Translations under genes and position numbers: made by a program
Assembly: GCA_017452265.1 (NCBI GenBank)
Contig: JAFTMS010000033.1
Location: 1 to 64,000, forward strand
Length of the DNA: 64,000 nt
Direction: 5' to 3'
Source: Bacteroidales bacterium
Lineage (GTDB): Bacteria; Bacteroidota; Bacteroidia; Bacteroidales; UBA932
Notes under the pieces: generated by a model
What the model was told of the DNA's origin: nothing
Seen by the model: the letters and a program-made list of their open reading frames with translations, nothing else
The model's database searches: none
In this document: piece after piece, positions 1 to 7,602 of the stretch
Layout of the letters: every line of letters begins with the position of its first letter
Numbering within the stretch: position 1 is the stretch's first letter

Positions 1-1
1 G

Positions 2-250
2 TATCGTGGGAGTGCTAAGACCGGAAATACGATATCAGTTGATATCAAGAATAGTGAAGGTACAGTATTGAAGACAGAAAGTCACACAAATCCGGATGCT
101 GCACAGAAGGTTATTCAGGAAACTTCATTTGAAATGAATGTTGCTGGAGATTTTCAGATGGTGATCAATAATGTCAGGTATAATACAAGTAATACTACAA
201 TGGATGCAATTGGTATTATAGATGTTACCTGGACCGGCTATTCAGAATAA
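2..250 (+). CDS. 3' end of an exported or surface protein (partial)
   Basis: The reading frame is open from the first bases of the window to the TAA at 248-250 and has no start inside it, so this is the last 82 codons of a longer gene. The tail alternates hydrophobic and polar residues and is rich in Asn, Thr, Val and Ile, for example FEMNVAGDFQMVINNVRY followed by IIDVTWTG. That is the pattern of a beta-sandwich domain such as those ending Bacteroidales surface or secreted proteins. I cannot name the family. A strong hairpin and a terminator follow directly, so this is the end of its transcription unit. Confidence 0.6.
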   Translation, partial: YRGSAKTGNTISVDIKNSEGTVLKTESHTNPDAAQKVIQETSFEMNVAGDFQMVINNVRYNTSNTTMDAIGIIDVTWTGYSE

Positions 251-299
251 CCGATCCTCATCCTCGACGTGAGGATCCCAAACCGAATGATATTGCAAA

Positions 300-335
300 A
301 GCGGACCGAAGTTCCTCGACTCCGGTCTGCTTTTT
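300..335 (+). terminator. Rho-independent terminator
   Basis: An imperfect stem (AGCGGACCG-A-AGT against ACT-C-CGGTCTGCT) runs into TTTTT. A separate perfect 8-bp hairpin (GATCCTCA / TGAGGATC, 253-277) lies just after the stop codon. Together they end the partial upstream gene. Confidence 0.75.
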
Positions 336-366
336 ACAACTTTTATTTGTACAATTATAAGTTGTA

Positions 367-588
367 CTTAACTTTCGCAAATGCGAAAGACCTTGTATTT
401 CGACCTTGGTCGAGGTTGGTCGCGGGCGATAAGCAAACAGCCCAGTGGGCTTTTGCAGCGAGCAGCTTCCCGAGGAAAGGGATTTTGGGATAGGGACACG
501 TAGACAAAGAAAGTGCGGTGGGGAAAAGTTTCGCAAGCTTCACCAACTTTCAGATTAAGAATAACTTACACTCGCGAAACTTGAGTAA
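367..588. repeat. 222-bp dispersed intergenic repeat, copy A
   Basis: This block recurs in the same orientation at 30479-30700 with no gaps and, by eye, three substitutions. It opens with a perfect hairpin (CTTTCGCA-AA-TGCGAAAG, about 372-389), followed by a second (TCGACC-TT-GGTCGA) and a GCCCA/TGGGC stem. It closes with GTTTCGC and GCGAAAC arms about 40 nt apart. No good ORF explains both copies: the short ORFs that cross it start and stop in flanking DNA. It lies between a terminator and a promoterless-looking antitoxin region. It could be a non-autonomous mobile element or a structured RNA. Confidence 0.85.
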
Positions 589-621
589 GTTGTATATTAT
601 ATTTGTCAAAAAATAGTTACA

Positions 622-687
622 ATGACTTTTGACGATATAACAGACGATGGCAGACTTTGGGCGGTAAGATATGATGGCGAGGTTTGA
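622..687 (+). pseudogene. Truncated 5' stub of a probable toxin gene
   Basis: An ATG at 622 opens a 21-codon frame reading MTFDDITDDGRLWAVRYDGEV and then stops at 685-687. The stop overlaps the spacer just before the ATG (690) of the HTH gene. Sequences starting with this DGRLWAVRYDG pattern are, as far as I recall, the N-termini of longer Bacteroidales proteins encoded just upstream of an HTH partner in toxin-antitoxin-like pairs. The rest of the gene is missing, so I read this as an internal deletion joining the toxin start to the antitoxin start. The family assignment is from memory and unchecked. It could instead be a short leader peptide translationally coupled to the HTH gene. Confidence 0.4.
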
Positions 688-689
688 TT

Positions 690-1085
690 ATGAAGAAAAC
701 AATTGAATTATTGAATAAGCACCGTTCTTCTACACCGTCCAAATGGAGGGAGGAGGCATTGTTCCGCAGGGATAATCGCTTCTGGCTCAGATATTCCCAG
801 GCTATTGCTATGATGACCCTTGATGCAATGGAACATAAGGGATTTACCCAGAAGACTCTTGCTGATAAGATGGGGTGTACCCAGCAGTATGTCTCTAAAT
901 TGCTTAAAGGACAGGAAAATTTATCAATTCAGACCATTGCGAAATTGGAAGAAGCGCTTGACATAGACATAATTGCAGGAGCCCTCGCCCCTGTCTCCGG
1001 CTACACCGCCCCAAATCCCGTCCCTGATTCCGCCAGACAAGTCTACCTGAGCGAACCCGACGCCCCGGAATACGGCACCCGCTGA
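690..1085 (+). CDS. XRE-family HTH protein, probable orphan antitoxin
   Basis: This 131-residue protein has a Cro/C1-type helix-turn-helix at about residues 48-90 (GFTQKTLADKMGCTQQYVSKLLKG, then LSIQTIAKLEEAL). That is the layout of DNA-binding antitoxins that repress their own operon. The TTG at 684 is in frame, but the ATG at 690 gives the better N-terminus (MKKTIELL). The N-terminal 40 residues are a charged helix, and the last 30 are Pro-rich and probably unfolded. The gene follows within 2 nt of a truncated toxin-like frame, so it is probably a surviving antitoxin without its toxin. An ordinary stand-alone repressor is also possible. Confidence 0.7.
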   Translation: MKKTIELLNKHRSSTPSKWREEALFRRDNRFWLRYSQAIAMMTLDAMEHKGFTQKTLADKMGCTQQYVSKLLKGQENLSIQTIAKLEEALDIDIIAGALAPVSGYTAPNPVPDSARQVYLSEPDAPEYGTR

Positions 1086-1090
1086 ATCCT

Positions 1091-1178
1091 GCACTGCTCC
1101 GGAAAAATGGCCCTTATTCCGGATGACCCCTGCAAATAGTGGCACTGCTCCGGAAAAAGAGGCCATTTTCCGGAGCAG
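1091..1178. repeat. Direct plus inverted repeat of a 17-bp unit
   Basis: The unit GCACTGCTCCGGAAAAA occurs at 1091-1107 and again at about 1142-1158. The second copy forms a perfect 13-bp hairpin (CTGCTCCGGAAAA / TTTTCCGGAGCAG, 1145-1178) with its complement. A related ATTCCGGAT lies between them. No U-tract follows, so a terminator role is unclear. It fills the gap between the HTH gene and the GH97 gene. Confidence 0.6.
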
Positions 1179-1219
1179 AAGCGTGGGAGGATTTGAACTT
1201 ATGAATTAAATGCAAGATT

Positions 1220-3250
1220 ATGAAAAGACTTTTGATCCTGGCTTTGCTGGCGGCGGTCTTGCCGGCGATGTCCTCATGCAGTTCTGATGCTGTCCTGAAA
1301 TCTCCGGACGGACGCATCCGTTTTACCGTTTCTGCAGATGCGGAAGGGAAGCCGCAGTACTCTGTCTGTGTCGGAGGTGATGTCCTGATTTCAGCTTCGC
1401 CTCTTGGCCTTGAGGCTTCCGAAACCTCGCTCGGAGACGGATTCAGCATCGTGGGCATCGAGCGGAACAGCAAGAATGAGGTGTGGACGCAGCCTTGGGG
1501 TGAGAACAAGACCATGCGCGACAGGCATGACGAAATGGCGGTCGCACTTGAAAACAAGTCCGGAGTGCGCCTGACGGTCAGAGTCCGTGCATTCGATGAC
1601 GGAATCGGATTCCGATACGAGTATGAGACGCAGGAGGATTCTTTGACTGTCTTGGCCGAAAATACGGCTTTCCGCTTCGCCTCAGACGGCATCTCATGGT
1701 CGATTCCGGCAAATTTTGAGACATACGAGCTTGATGTCCGTGAACAGGCCTTGAGCGCGACAGAAAATGCAAATACGCCTTTCACCTTCAAGGTCGGAGA
1801 CGCGTACGGAAGCATCCATGAGGCTGCCCTGTACGACTTCCCGGAAATGAATCTGTACCAGTCAGACTCCCTCGGCTTCCGCTGTGAGCTCGCTCCGCGC
1901 CAGGACGGCTGCAAGGCACGTGTTCCAGGATGCTTCAAGACGCCGTGGAGAACCATACAGACAGCTCCCGATGCTGTCGGCCTCATAAACTCCTCCCTCA
2001 TTCTCAACCTCAACGAGCCTTCAGTCATCGATGACACGTCATGGATAAAGCCGCAGAAATATGTCGGAGTGTGGTGGGGCATGCATCTGGGAACGCATGG
2101 CTGGATCTGCGACGAACGTCATGGGGCGACGACACAGAATGCATTGAGACACATTGATTTTGCTGCGGAAAACAATATCGGTGGAGTGCTGTTCGAGGGA
2201 TGGAACCAGGGCTGGGAAAGCTGGGGAGGACGTCAGCATTTCAACTATACGGAACCATATCCGGATTTCGACCTGAAGCTTGTAGCTGAATACGCAGCCG
2301 AAAAAGGTGTGGAACTCTGGATGCACAACGAAACAGGCGGCAGCATATTCGAATATGAAGCGGCGCTTGACGAGGCTTTTGCGATGTATGAAGACCTTGG
2401 TGTTAATTATCTCAAGACCGGATATGCGGGAGGTATGCCTGAAAATATAAGGCATCATTCACAGCGTGCCGTCCGGCATTACCAGACTGTGGTCGAGAAG
2501 GCGGCCGGGCACAGGATAATGATAGACGCTCACGAGCCGATAAAGGAGACCGGTATCCGCAGGACATGGCCGAACATGATGACGCGCGAAGGAGCCAAAG
2601 GCATGGAGTGGAATGCCTGGAGCAAGGGCAATTCTTCGGAATATCTCTGTACGATACCGTTTGTGAGGCTGCTGTCGGGGCCGATGGACTACACTCCGGG
2701 AGTGTTCGACATCTATTACAGAAGAGCTGCCGCTTCGCCTCAGAGGCAGGAATGGAACGGCCCGAACTCCGAATGCTACATTAAGACGACCATAGCACGT
2801 CAGATTGCCAACTGGGTGCTGCTCTATTCGCCTCTGCAGATGGCTTGCGACCTTATAGAGAATTACGAAGGCCATCCTGCCTTTCAGTTTTTCCGTGACT
2901 TCGATCCGGACTGCGACTGGTCAAAGGCCGTTGCGGGAGAGATAGGTGATTATATAGTGATTGTTCGTCGCGCCGGAAACCGCTTTTTCCTCGGGGCAGG
3001 AACGGATGCCGAGCCGAGGAATCTGGAAGTGCCTCTGGACTTTCTTGAGCCTGGTGTGACGTATGAAGCGGTCATATACGGAGACGACCTGTCTGCCCCA
3101 TATATCCTTCAGCCCGACGGCACGACAGCTCCGGACAAGACTGCGTATGTGATCCGTACAATAGAAGTGGCCTCCCGCGACATTCTCGACGTTGCCATGG
3201 CGCAGGATGGAGGTCAGGCTGTGATATTTACACCGAAGGAACCGCTTTAG
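1220..3250 (+). CDS. GH97 (SusB-like) alpha-glucosidase lipoprotein
   Basis: This 676-residue protein belongs to glycoside hydrolase family 97, calcium-dependent exo-acting alpha-glycosidases of Bacteroidota. A signal peptide ends in a lipobox-like MSSC with Cys20, so it is probably lipid-anchored in the envelope. The N-terminal beta-sandwich (about 25-260) leads into a TIM barrel. Barrel motifs include WMHNETGG (about 366), YLKTGYAGG, and IMIDAHEP (about 434), whose Glu matches the SusB-type base position, then LLSGPMDYTPG. Having Glu rather than a nucleophilic Asp in that region favours the inverting alpha-glucosidase branch over the retaining alpha-galactosidases. The length is normal for the family. 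There is no susC/susD pair in the window, so its substrate can only be inferred as alpha-glucan oligosaccharides. Confidence 0.9.
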   Translation: MKRLLILALLAAVLPAMSSCSSDAVLKSPDGRIRFTVSADAEGKPQYSVCVGGDVLISASPLGLEASETSLGDGFSIVGIERNSKNEVWTQPWGENKTMRDRHDEMAVALENKSGVRLTVRVRAFDDGIGFRYEYETQEDSLTVLAENTAFRFASDGISWSIPANFETYELDVREQALSATENANTPFTFKVGDAYGSIHEAALYDFPEMNLYQSDSLGFRCELAPRQDGCKARVPGCFKTPWRTIQTAPDAVGLINSSLILNLNEPSVIDDTSWIKPQKYVGVWWGMHLGTHGWICDERHGATTQNALRHIDFAAENNIGGVLFEGWNQGWESWGGRQHFNYTEPYPDFDLKLVAEYAAEKGVELWMHNETGGSIFEYEAALDEAFAMYEDLGVNYLKTGYAGGMPENIRHHSQRAVRHYQTVVEKAAGHRIMIDAHEPIKETGIRRTWPNMMTREGAKGMEWNAWSKGNSSEYLCTIPFVRLLSGPMDYTPGVFDIYYRRAAASPQRQEWNGPNSECYIKTTIARQIANWVLLYSPLQMACDLIENYEGHPAFQFFRDFDPDCDWSKAVAGEIGDYIVIVRRAGNRFFLGAGTDAEPRNLEVPLDFLEPGVTYEAVIYGDDLSAPYILQPDGTTAPDKTAYVIRTIEVASRDILDVAMAQDGGQAVIFTPKEPL

Positions 3251-3309
3251 CCCCGCTGTGGCGCGATTTGTGGAAATGTCCGGGGGAACTTACAAATGGA
3301 CATTTTCAT

Positions 3310-3507
3310 ATGAATACAGGAAAATCAATCTTGGCTTTTGTTGCGGGGGCGGCGGTCGGAGCTGTCGCGGCCCTGCTTATGGCTCCGGATTCGGGTGCGA
3401 AGACACGCGAGAAGATCAGGAGCGGCGCTGCCGATGCGGCCGGCATGGCAAAGGATAAGATCATCGAGGGGCTCGACATGCTTGAGGCCGCTCTTGAGGA
3501 AAAGTGA
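3310..3507 (+). CDS. YtxH domain membrane protein
   Basis: This is a 65-residue protein with one N-terminal Gly/Ala-rich membrane segment (LAFVAGAAVGAVAALLMAP), then the signature GAKTREKIRSGA and an amphipathic helix ending EALEEK-like. That is the YtxH family, small membrane proteins often linked to envelope stress. I chose the ATG at 3310 because upstream in-frame starts add an unrelated hydrophilic stretch. The stop is 1 nt before the next ATG. It is the first gene of a three-gene unit (YtxH, holin-like protein, 50-residue protein) that recurs in Bacteroidales. Its exact role is unknown. Confidence 0.8.
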   Translation: MNTGKSILAFVAGAAVGAVAALLMAPDSGAKTREKIRSGAADAAGMAKDKIIEGLDMLEAALEEK

Positions 3508-3508
3508 C

Positions 3509-3841
3509 ATGCCTGCGCACGGTGACATGAATCAGGAGCTCCGCAGATTTCTGGAACTTCGGATTGACGAAATCAAGCTGAAGGCTGTGGACGGTCTCTC
3601 AGTCGGTGTCAGCAGCGTGCTGGCGCTCATGACCATCATGGCGGTTGGGGCGATTGCCTCGGCCGCCTTTGCATTCGGTCTCGTCGTGCTGCTTGGAGAA
3701 CTAATCGGAAGCTGGGCGGCTGCGGCATTCATAGTCGGAGGGCTCTTCCTCGTACTGCTTGCTGTTCTCATATTCCTCAGAAAGAGGCTTTTCCGCGACC
3801 TTTTTGTGAAACTTTTCATAAGCATCTTCTATGAACAGTGA
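3509..3841 (+). CDS. Phage holin family (putative Actinobacteriophage holin III-like) membrane protein
   Basis: This 110-residue protein has two strong transmembrane helices (about 38-63 and 68-92) separated by a short turn. A charged amphipathic N-terminus (ELRRFLELRIDEIKLKAVDG) precedes them and a basic tail follows. This matches the chromosomal holin_3_6-type proteins paired with YtxH, which are not phage lysis genes in this setting. An in-frame ATG at 3527 (MNQEL) is an alternative start. It follows YtxH almost directly and its last 11 nt overlap the next small gene, so the three are cotranscribed and probably translationally coupled. Confidence 0.75.
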   Translation: MPAHGDMNQELRRFLELRIDEIKLKAVDGLSVGVSSVLALMTIMAVGAIASAAFAFGLVVLLGELIGSWAAAAFIVGGLFLVLLAVLIFLRKRLFRDLFVKLFISIFYEQ

Positions 3842-3983
3842 TTTCTCAGAAATAAAGGATTATGCCTGTCTGAAGGCAAGTCTGAATGCCGTTTCGGCTG
3901 AAATCCGGGAGGAAAACAGGAAGCTGACCTCATGGAAGCATATTCTTCTGCATTTAGTGCGTCGCATGAGGGCAAAGCTATAG
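3831..3983 (+). CDS. Small basic protein of the YtxH/holin operon
   Basis: A 50-codon frame starts at ATG 3831, inside the end of the holin-like gene, and stops at TAG 3981-3983. The product begins MNSDFSEIKDYACLKASLNA and ends WKHILLHLVRRMRAKL. It is amphipathic and basic at the C-terminus, with no clear membrane helix. The 11-nt overlap and the shared operon support it as a real gene. The family is unknown to me; Bacteroidales often have a short third gene here. It probably works with the two membrane proteins upstream. Confidence 0.55.
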   Translation: MNSDFSEIKDYACLKASLNAVSAEIREENRKLTSWKHILLHLVRRMRAKL

Positions 3984-4053
3984 TTTTTCTCCTTGATTTT
4001 TAGTAGATTTGTGCCTGCGGCCGGACCATTGCCGCCCACATACTCTACTTCAT

Positions 4054-7000
4054 ATGAGACACTGGACTCAAACCCTTGTTTTCGCCGCTTTGCTTGCGGC
4101 AGGATGCGCCTCCGAGGCGGTATCATACACAGAATACGTAGACCCTGAGATCGGCACAGGAGGACACGGCCATGTGTTCGTCGGTGCGAATGTGCCTTTC
4201 GGCATGGTGCAGCTCGGGCCGACGAGCATTCCGCAGGAATGGGACTGGACTTCCGGCTATCACGACAGCGACTCGACGGTCATAGGCTTCTCGCACACCC
4301 ATCTCAACGGAACGGGCATAGGAGACCTTTTCGACATCACGGTGATGCCTGTCACAGGCTCAGACCTCACTTTCGCCCGAGGGCACGAGGGAGAACAGCA
4401 GTCGGGATTATGGTCGTACGCAGACCGCTCGCAGGAAATCTGCCGTCCGGGCTACTACAGCGTACCGCTCATACGCTACGGAATCACGGCCGAGCTGACT
4501 GCCACAAACCGCGTCGGAATGCACCGCTACACATTCCCGAAATCCTCGACGGATGCAGGAATCGTCATAGATCTTGAAAACGGCGGATGCTGGGACATGC
4601 CGACGGAGACCTATATCGAGCCATGCGGCGATTCTGCTGTCAGAGGGTACAGATACTCAAAAGGCTGGGCGGATGACCAGCGCATATACTTTTACGCGGA
4701 ATTCTCCAGACCGTTCAAGGATCTGCACGTCCACAGCATCGATTACATGCCGTTGTATGCAAAGGCGGACTTCGACATGGCGGACGGAGGACAGGTGCTG
4801 ATGAAGGTCGCGCTTTCGTCTGTCAGCATGGACGGCGCGGCGGCGAACATGGCTGCAGAACTGCCCGGATGGGACTTCGATGCAGTCGCGGAAGCAGCTG
4901 CAGAGGCATGGGATGCAGAGCTTGGAAGAATACGCATAAATACGTCCGACGAACAGGCCCGGAAGGTGTTCTACACGGCTCTGTATCATCTGATGACAGC
5001 CCCGTCCACCTTCTGTGATGCAGACGGAAGCTATCGCGGAGCCGACGGGAAAACATATGGAGATCCCGGCCATCTGACATACACGACATTCTCCCTTTGG
5101 GACACATACCGCGCCGCCATGCCGCTTTTCAGCATCTTCCAGCCGGAAAGGTACACGGATTTCATCAATACGATGCTTTCGATTTATAGCGAGCAGGGCA
5201 AGCTCCCTGTATGGCATCTGCACGGCTGTGAAACGAACTGCATGGTGGGCAATCCGGGCATTCCGCCTGTGGCTGACGCCATCATGAAGAACCTTCCGGG
5301 CATAGATTATGAGCTTGCATACGAGGCGATGAAGGCTTCGGCGATGAGGCCGGACAGAGGTCAGGACCATAGGATGGAATACGGTTACATCCCGTACGAC
5401 AGATTCAATGAATCAGTGGCCTACGACCTTGAATATGCCCTCGCGGACGGCGCACTTGCAAATGCCGCCAAGGTGCTCGGAAAGGATGACGACTGGCAGT
5501 ATTTTCTGAACCGCAGCAAGTCGTATAAGGCTCTCTTCGATCCGGAACTCCGATTTATCCGCGGAAAGGACAGCCGGGGAGAGTTCCGCAGGGAATACAG
5601 TCCTTTCGCATCGACTCACAGGGCGGACGACTACTGCGAGGGCAACGGCTGGCAGTACACATGGCTGGTGCCTCACGATGTCAAAGGCCTCATCGGGTGC
5701 TTCGGAAGCAAGGATGCATTCATCGGAAAGCTGGATTCGCTCTTCACCGTTTCGTCCGTGATCGAGGGAGGTGAAAGCTCGCCGGACATCTCGGGCCTGA
5801 TAGGTCAATATGCCCACGGAAACGAGCCGAGCCATCATATCCTCTACCTTTATACTATGGCAGGGCAGCCGTGGAAGACGGCGGACAGGGTGCGCGAGGT
5901 GCTCGCTACGCTTTACAGCGCGCAGCCGGACGGCCTTTCGGGCAATGAGGATGTGGGGCAGATGTCGGCGTGGTACATAATGTCTGCGCTTGGATTCTAT
6001 CAGGTGGAGCCGGGCTCGTCACGCTATTGGTTCGGTTCGCCTCTGTTCGATTCAGCAGAGATGGATGTCGCTGGAGGCGTCTTCCGCATCACCGCAGTCG
6101 GAAACAGCCCGGAAAACCGCTATGTCCAGAAGATCACCCTGAACGGAAAGGCATACACGAAAGGATATGTCGAACATAAGGATATTGCTGCCGGGGGAGA
6201 CCTTGTCCTGCATATGGGCCCGGAGCCTAAGGTGTGGTACTGCGCGGAGGAACCTCTTGAATATGAATGCCGACGTCCTCTTCCTCAAGACAGGCTATTC
6301 GTTTCGGAAGCCGTGGAAAAGGAAATGGCAAGGGTTTCGGAAATGCTTGAGAATCCGCGTCTTAAGTGGATGTTCACCAACTGCTATCCCAATACGTTGG
6401 ACACGACAGTGCATCCTGCGGAGAGCGAAGGCGGCCGTCCTGATACATTCGTATATACCGGAGATATTCCGGCGATGTGGCTTCGCGATTCCGGAGCACA
6501 GGTGTGGCCGTATGTGCGCTATGTAAATGAAGACGAAGAACTGAAGAGGATGATTGCCGGAGTGATCAACCGTCAGTTCCGGTGCATCTGCCTCGATCCA
6601 TATGCCAATGCCTTCAATGTGGAGCCGGTCGGCGCGGCGAACAGGACCGACTGGCCTCAGGCCGATCCGTATGTGTTCGAACGTAAATGGGAACTGGATT
6701 CGCATTGCTATCCGATACGCCTTGCATATGAGTACTGGAAGGCCAGCGGAGATGCCTCTGTGTTCGGGGACATATGGCTGGAGGCTATGGGCAATATCCT
6801 GAAAGTCATGCGCGAACAGCAGCGCAAGGACGGGCCGGGCAGCTACCGTTTCCTTCGCGTGACCGACCGTCAGCTCGATACGAAATGCGTCGTAGGGCGG
6901 GGCAATCCTGTGAACCCGGTGGGCCTGATAGCTTCGGCGTTCCGTCCGTCTGACGATGCCACCACCTTCGAATTCCTTGTTCCGTCGAACTTCATGGCAG

Positions 7001-7602
7001 TCACGTCTCTTCGCAAGGCGGCGGAAATCCTCAGGGATGTGAACAAGGACGAGGCTATGGCCCAAGAGTGCCTCAGCCTTGCTGCCGAAGTCGGACAGGC
7101 CTTGAAGGAATATGCCGTGGTGGAGCATCCTGAATACGGAAAGATATATGCCTACGAAGTGGACGGATTCGGCAGCAGATTCCTGATGGATGATGCAAAC
7201 GTCCCTTCTCTTCTGTCCATGAGCTATCTCGGGGATGTCCCGGATGATGATCCGATATATCAGAACACGCGCCGCTTCGTCTGGAGCGAGGCAAATCCAT
7301 ATTTTCATCGTGGCCCGGCCGGTGAGGGCATAGGAGGGCCGCATATATGGTCTGAGGTCATATGGCCTATGAGCATAATGATGAGGGCCTTCACGTCAGA
7401 GGATGACGATGAGATACGTGACTGCATATGCCAGCTCATGACGACCGATGCCGGGACAGGCTTCATGCACGAGTCCTTCCACAAGGAGGACAGCGAGGTC
7501 TTCACACGAGAATGGTTCGCATGGCAGAACACCCTCTTCGGCGAGCTTATCCTCAAAATCATTGATGACGGAAGATTACACGTTTTGAACAGCATCATAT
7601 AA
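4054..7602 (+). CDS. GH92-GH125 fusion: two-domain exo-alpha-mannosidase lipoprotein
   Basis: This 1182-residue lipoprotein (lipobox LLAAGC, Cys18) carries two mannosidase modules. Residues 25-740 are GH92: YVDPEIGTGGHGH at the N-terminus, NVPFGMVQLGP, the general-acid region YCEGNGWQYTW (about 527) and the base region GNEDVGQMSAWY (about 631). GH92 enzymes are calcium-dependent exo-alpha-mannosidases. Residues about 746-1182 are GH125 (formerly DUF1237), exo-alpha-1,6-mannosidases: TGDIPAMWLRDSGAQVWPY, NVEPVGAANRTDWP, DDANVPSLLSMSYLG and WSEVIWPMSIMMRAF. Each module is full length for its family. The start at 4054 places the signal peptide first; the in-frame start at 4009 adds a non-signal leader. 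The stop overlaps the next GH92 start (TAATG). Likely role: trimming N-glycan-type or yeast mannans at the cell surface or in the periplasm. Confidence 0.9.
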   Translation: MRHWTQTLVFAALLAAGCASEAVSYTEYVDPEIGTGGHGHVFVGANVPFGMVQLGPTSIPQEWDWTSGYHDSDSTVIGFSHTHLNGTGIGDLFDITVMPVTGSDLTFARGHEGEQQSGLWSYADRSQEICRPGYYSVPLIRYGITAELTATNRVGMHRYTFPKSSTDAGIVIDLENGGCWDMPTETYIEPCGDSAVRGYRYSKGWADDQRIYFYAEFSRPFKDLHVHSIDYMPLYAKADFDMADGGQVLMKVALSSVSMDGAAANMAAELPGWDFDAVAEAAAEAWDAELGRIRINTSDEQARKVFYTALYHLMTAPSTFCDADGSYRGADGKTYGDPGHLTYTTFSLWDTYRAAMPLFSIFQPERYTDFINTMLSIYSEQGKLPVWHLHGCETNCMVGNPGIPPVADAIMKNLPGIDYELAYEAMKASAMRPDRGQDHRMEYGYIPYDRFNESVAYDLEYALADGALANAAKVLGKDDDWQYFLNRSKSYKALFDPELRFIRGKDSRGEFRREYSPFASTHRADDYCEGNGWQYTWLVPHDVKGLIGCFGSKDAFIGKLDSLFTVSSVIEGGESSPDISGLIGQYAHGNEPSHHILYLYTMAGQPWKTADRVREVLATLYSAQPDGLSGNEDVGQMSAWYIMSALGFYQVEPGSSRYWFGSPLFDSAEMDVAGGVFRITAVGNSPENRYVQKITLNGKAYTKGYVEHKDIAAGGDLVLHMGPEPKVWYCAEEPLEYECRRPLPQDRLFVSEAVEKEMARVSEMLENPRLKWMFTNCYPNTLDTTVHPAESEGGRPDTFVYTGDIPAMWLRDSGAQVWPYVRYVNEDEELKRMIAGVINRQFRCICLDPYANAFNVEPVGAANRTDWPQADPYVFERKWELDSHCYPIRLAYEYWKASGDASVFGDIWLEAMGNILKVMREQQRKDGPGSYRFLRVTDRQLDTKCVVGRGNPVNPVGLIASAFRPSDDATTFEFLVPSNFMAVTSLRKAAEILRDVNKDEAMAQECLSLAAEVGQALKEYAVVEHPEYGKIYAYEVDGFGSRFLMDDANVPSLLSMSYLGDVPDDDPIYQNTRRFVWSEANPYFHRGPAGEGIGGPHIWSEVIWPMSIMMRAFTSEDDDEIRDCICQLMTTDAGTGFMHESFHKEDSEVFTREWFAWQNTLFGELILKIIDDGRLHVLNSII

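Noticed and set aside
367-588. Protein-coding reading of the 222-bp repeat (short ORFs such as MRNFSPPHFLCLRVPIPKSL on the minus strand)
   Set aside because: The frames depend on flanking DNA, and the hairpins explain the conservation better.
3509-3841. Prophage holin
   Set aside because: No phage genes nearby; the YtxH-holin pair is a chromosomal envelope unit.
4009-4053. Earlier start of the GH92-GH125 gene
   Set aside because: It adds a hydrophilic leader before a clear lipoprotein signal that starts at 4054.
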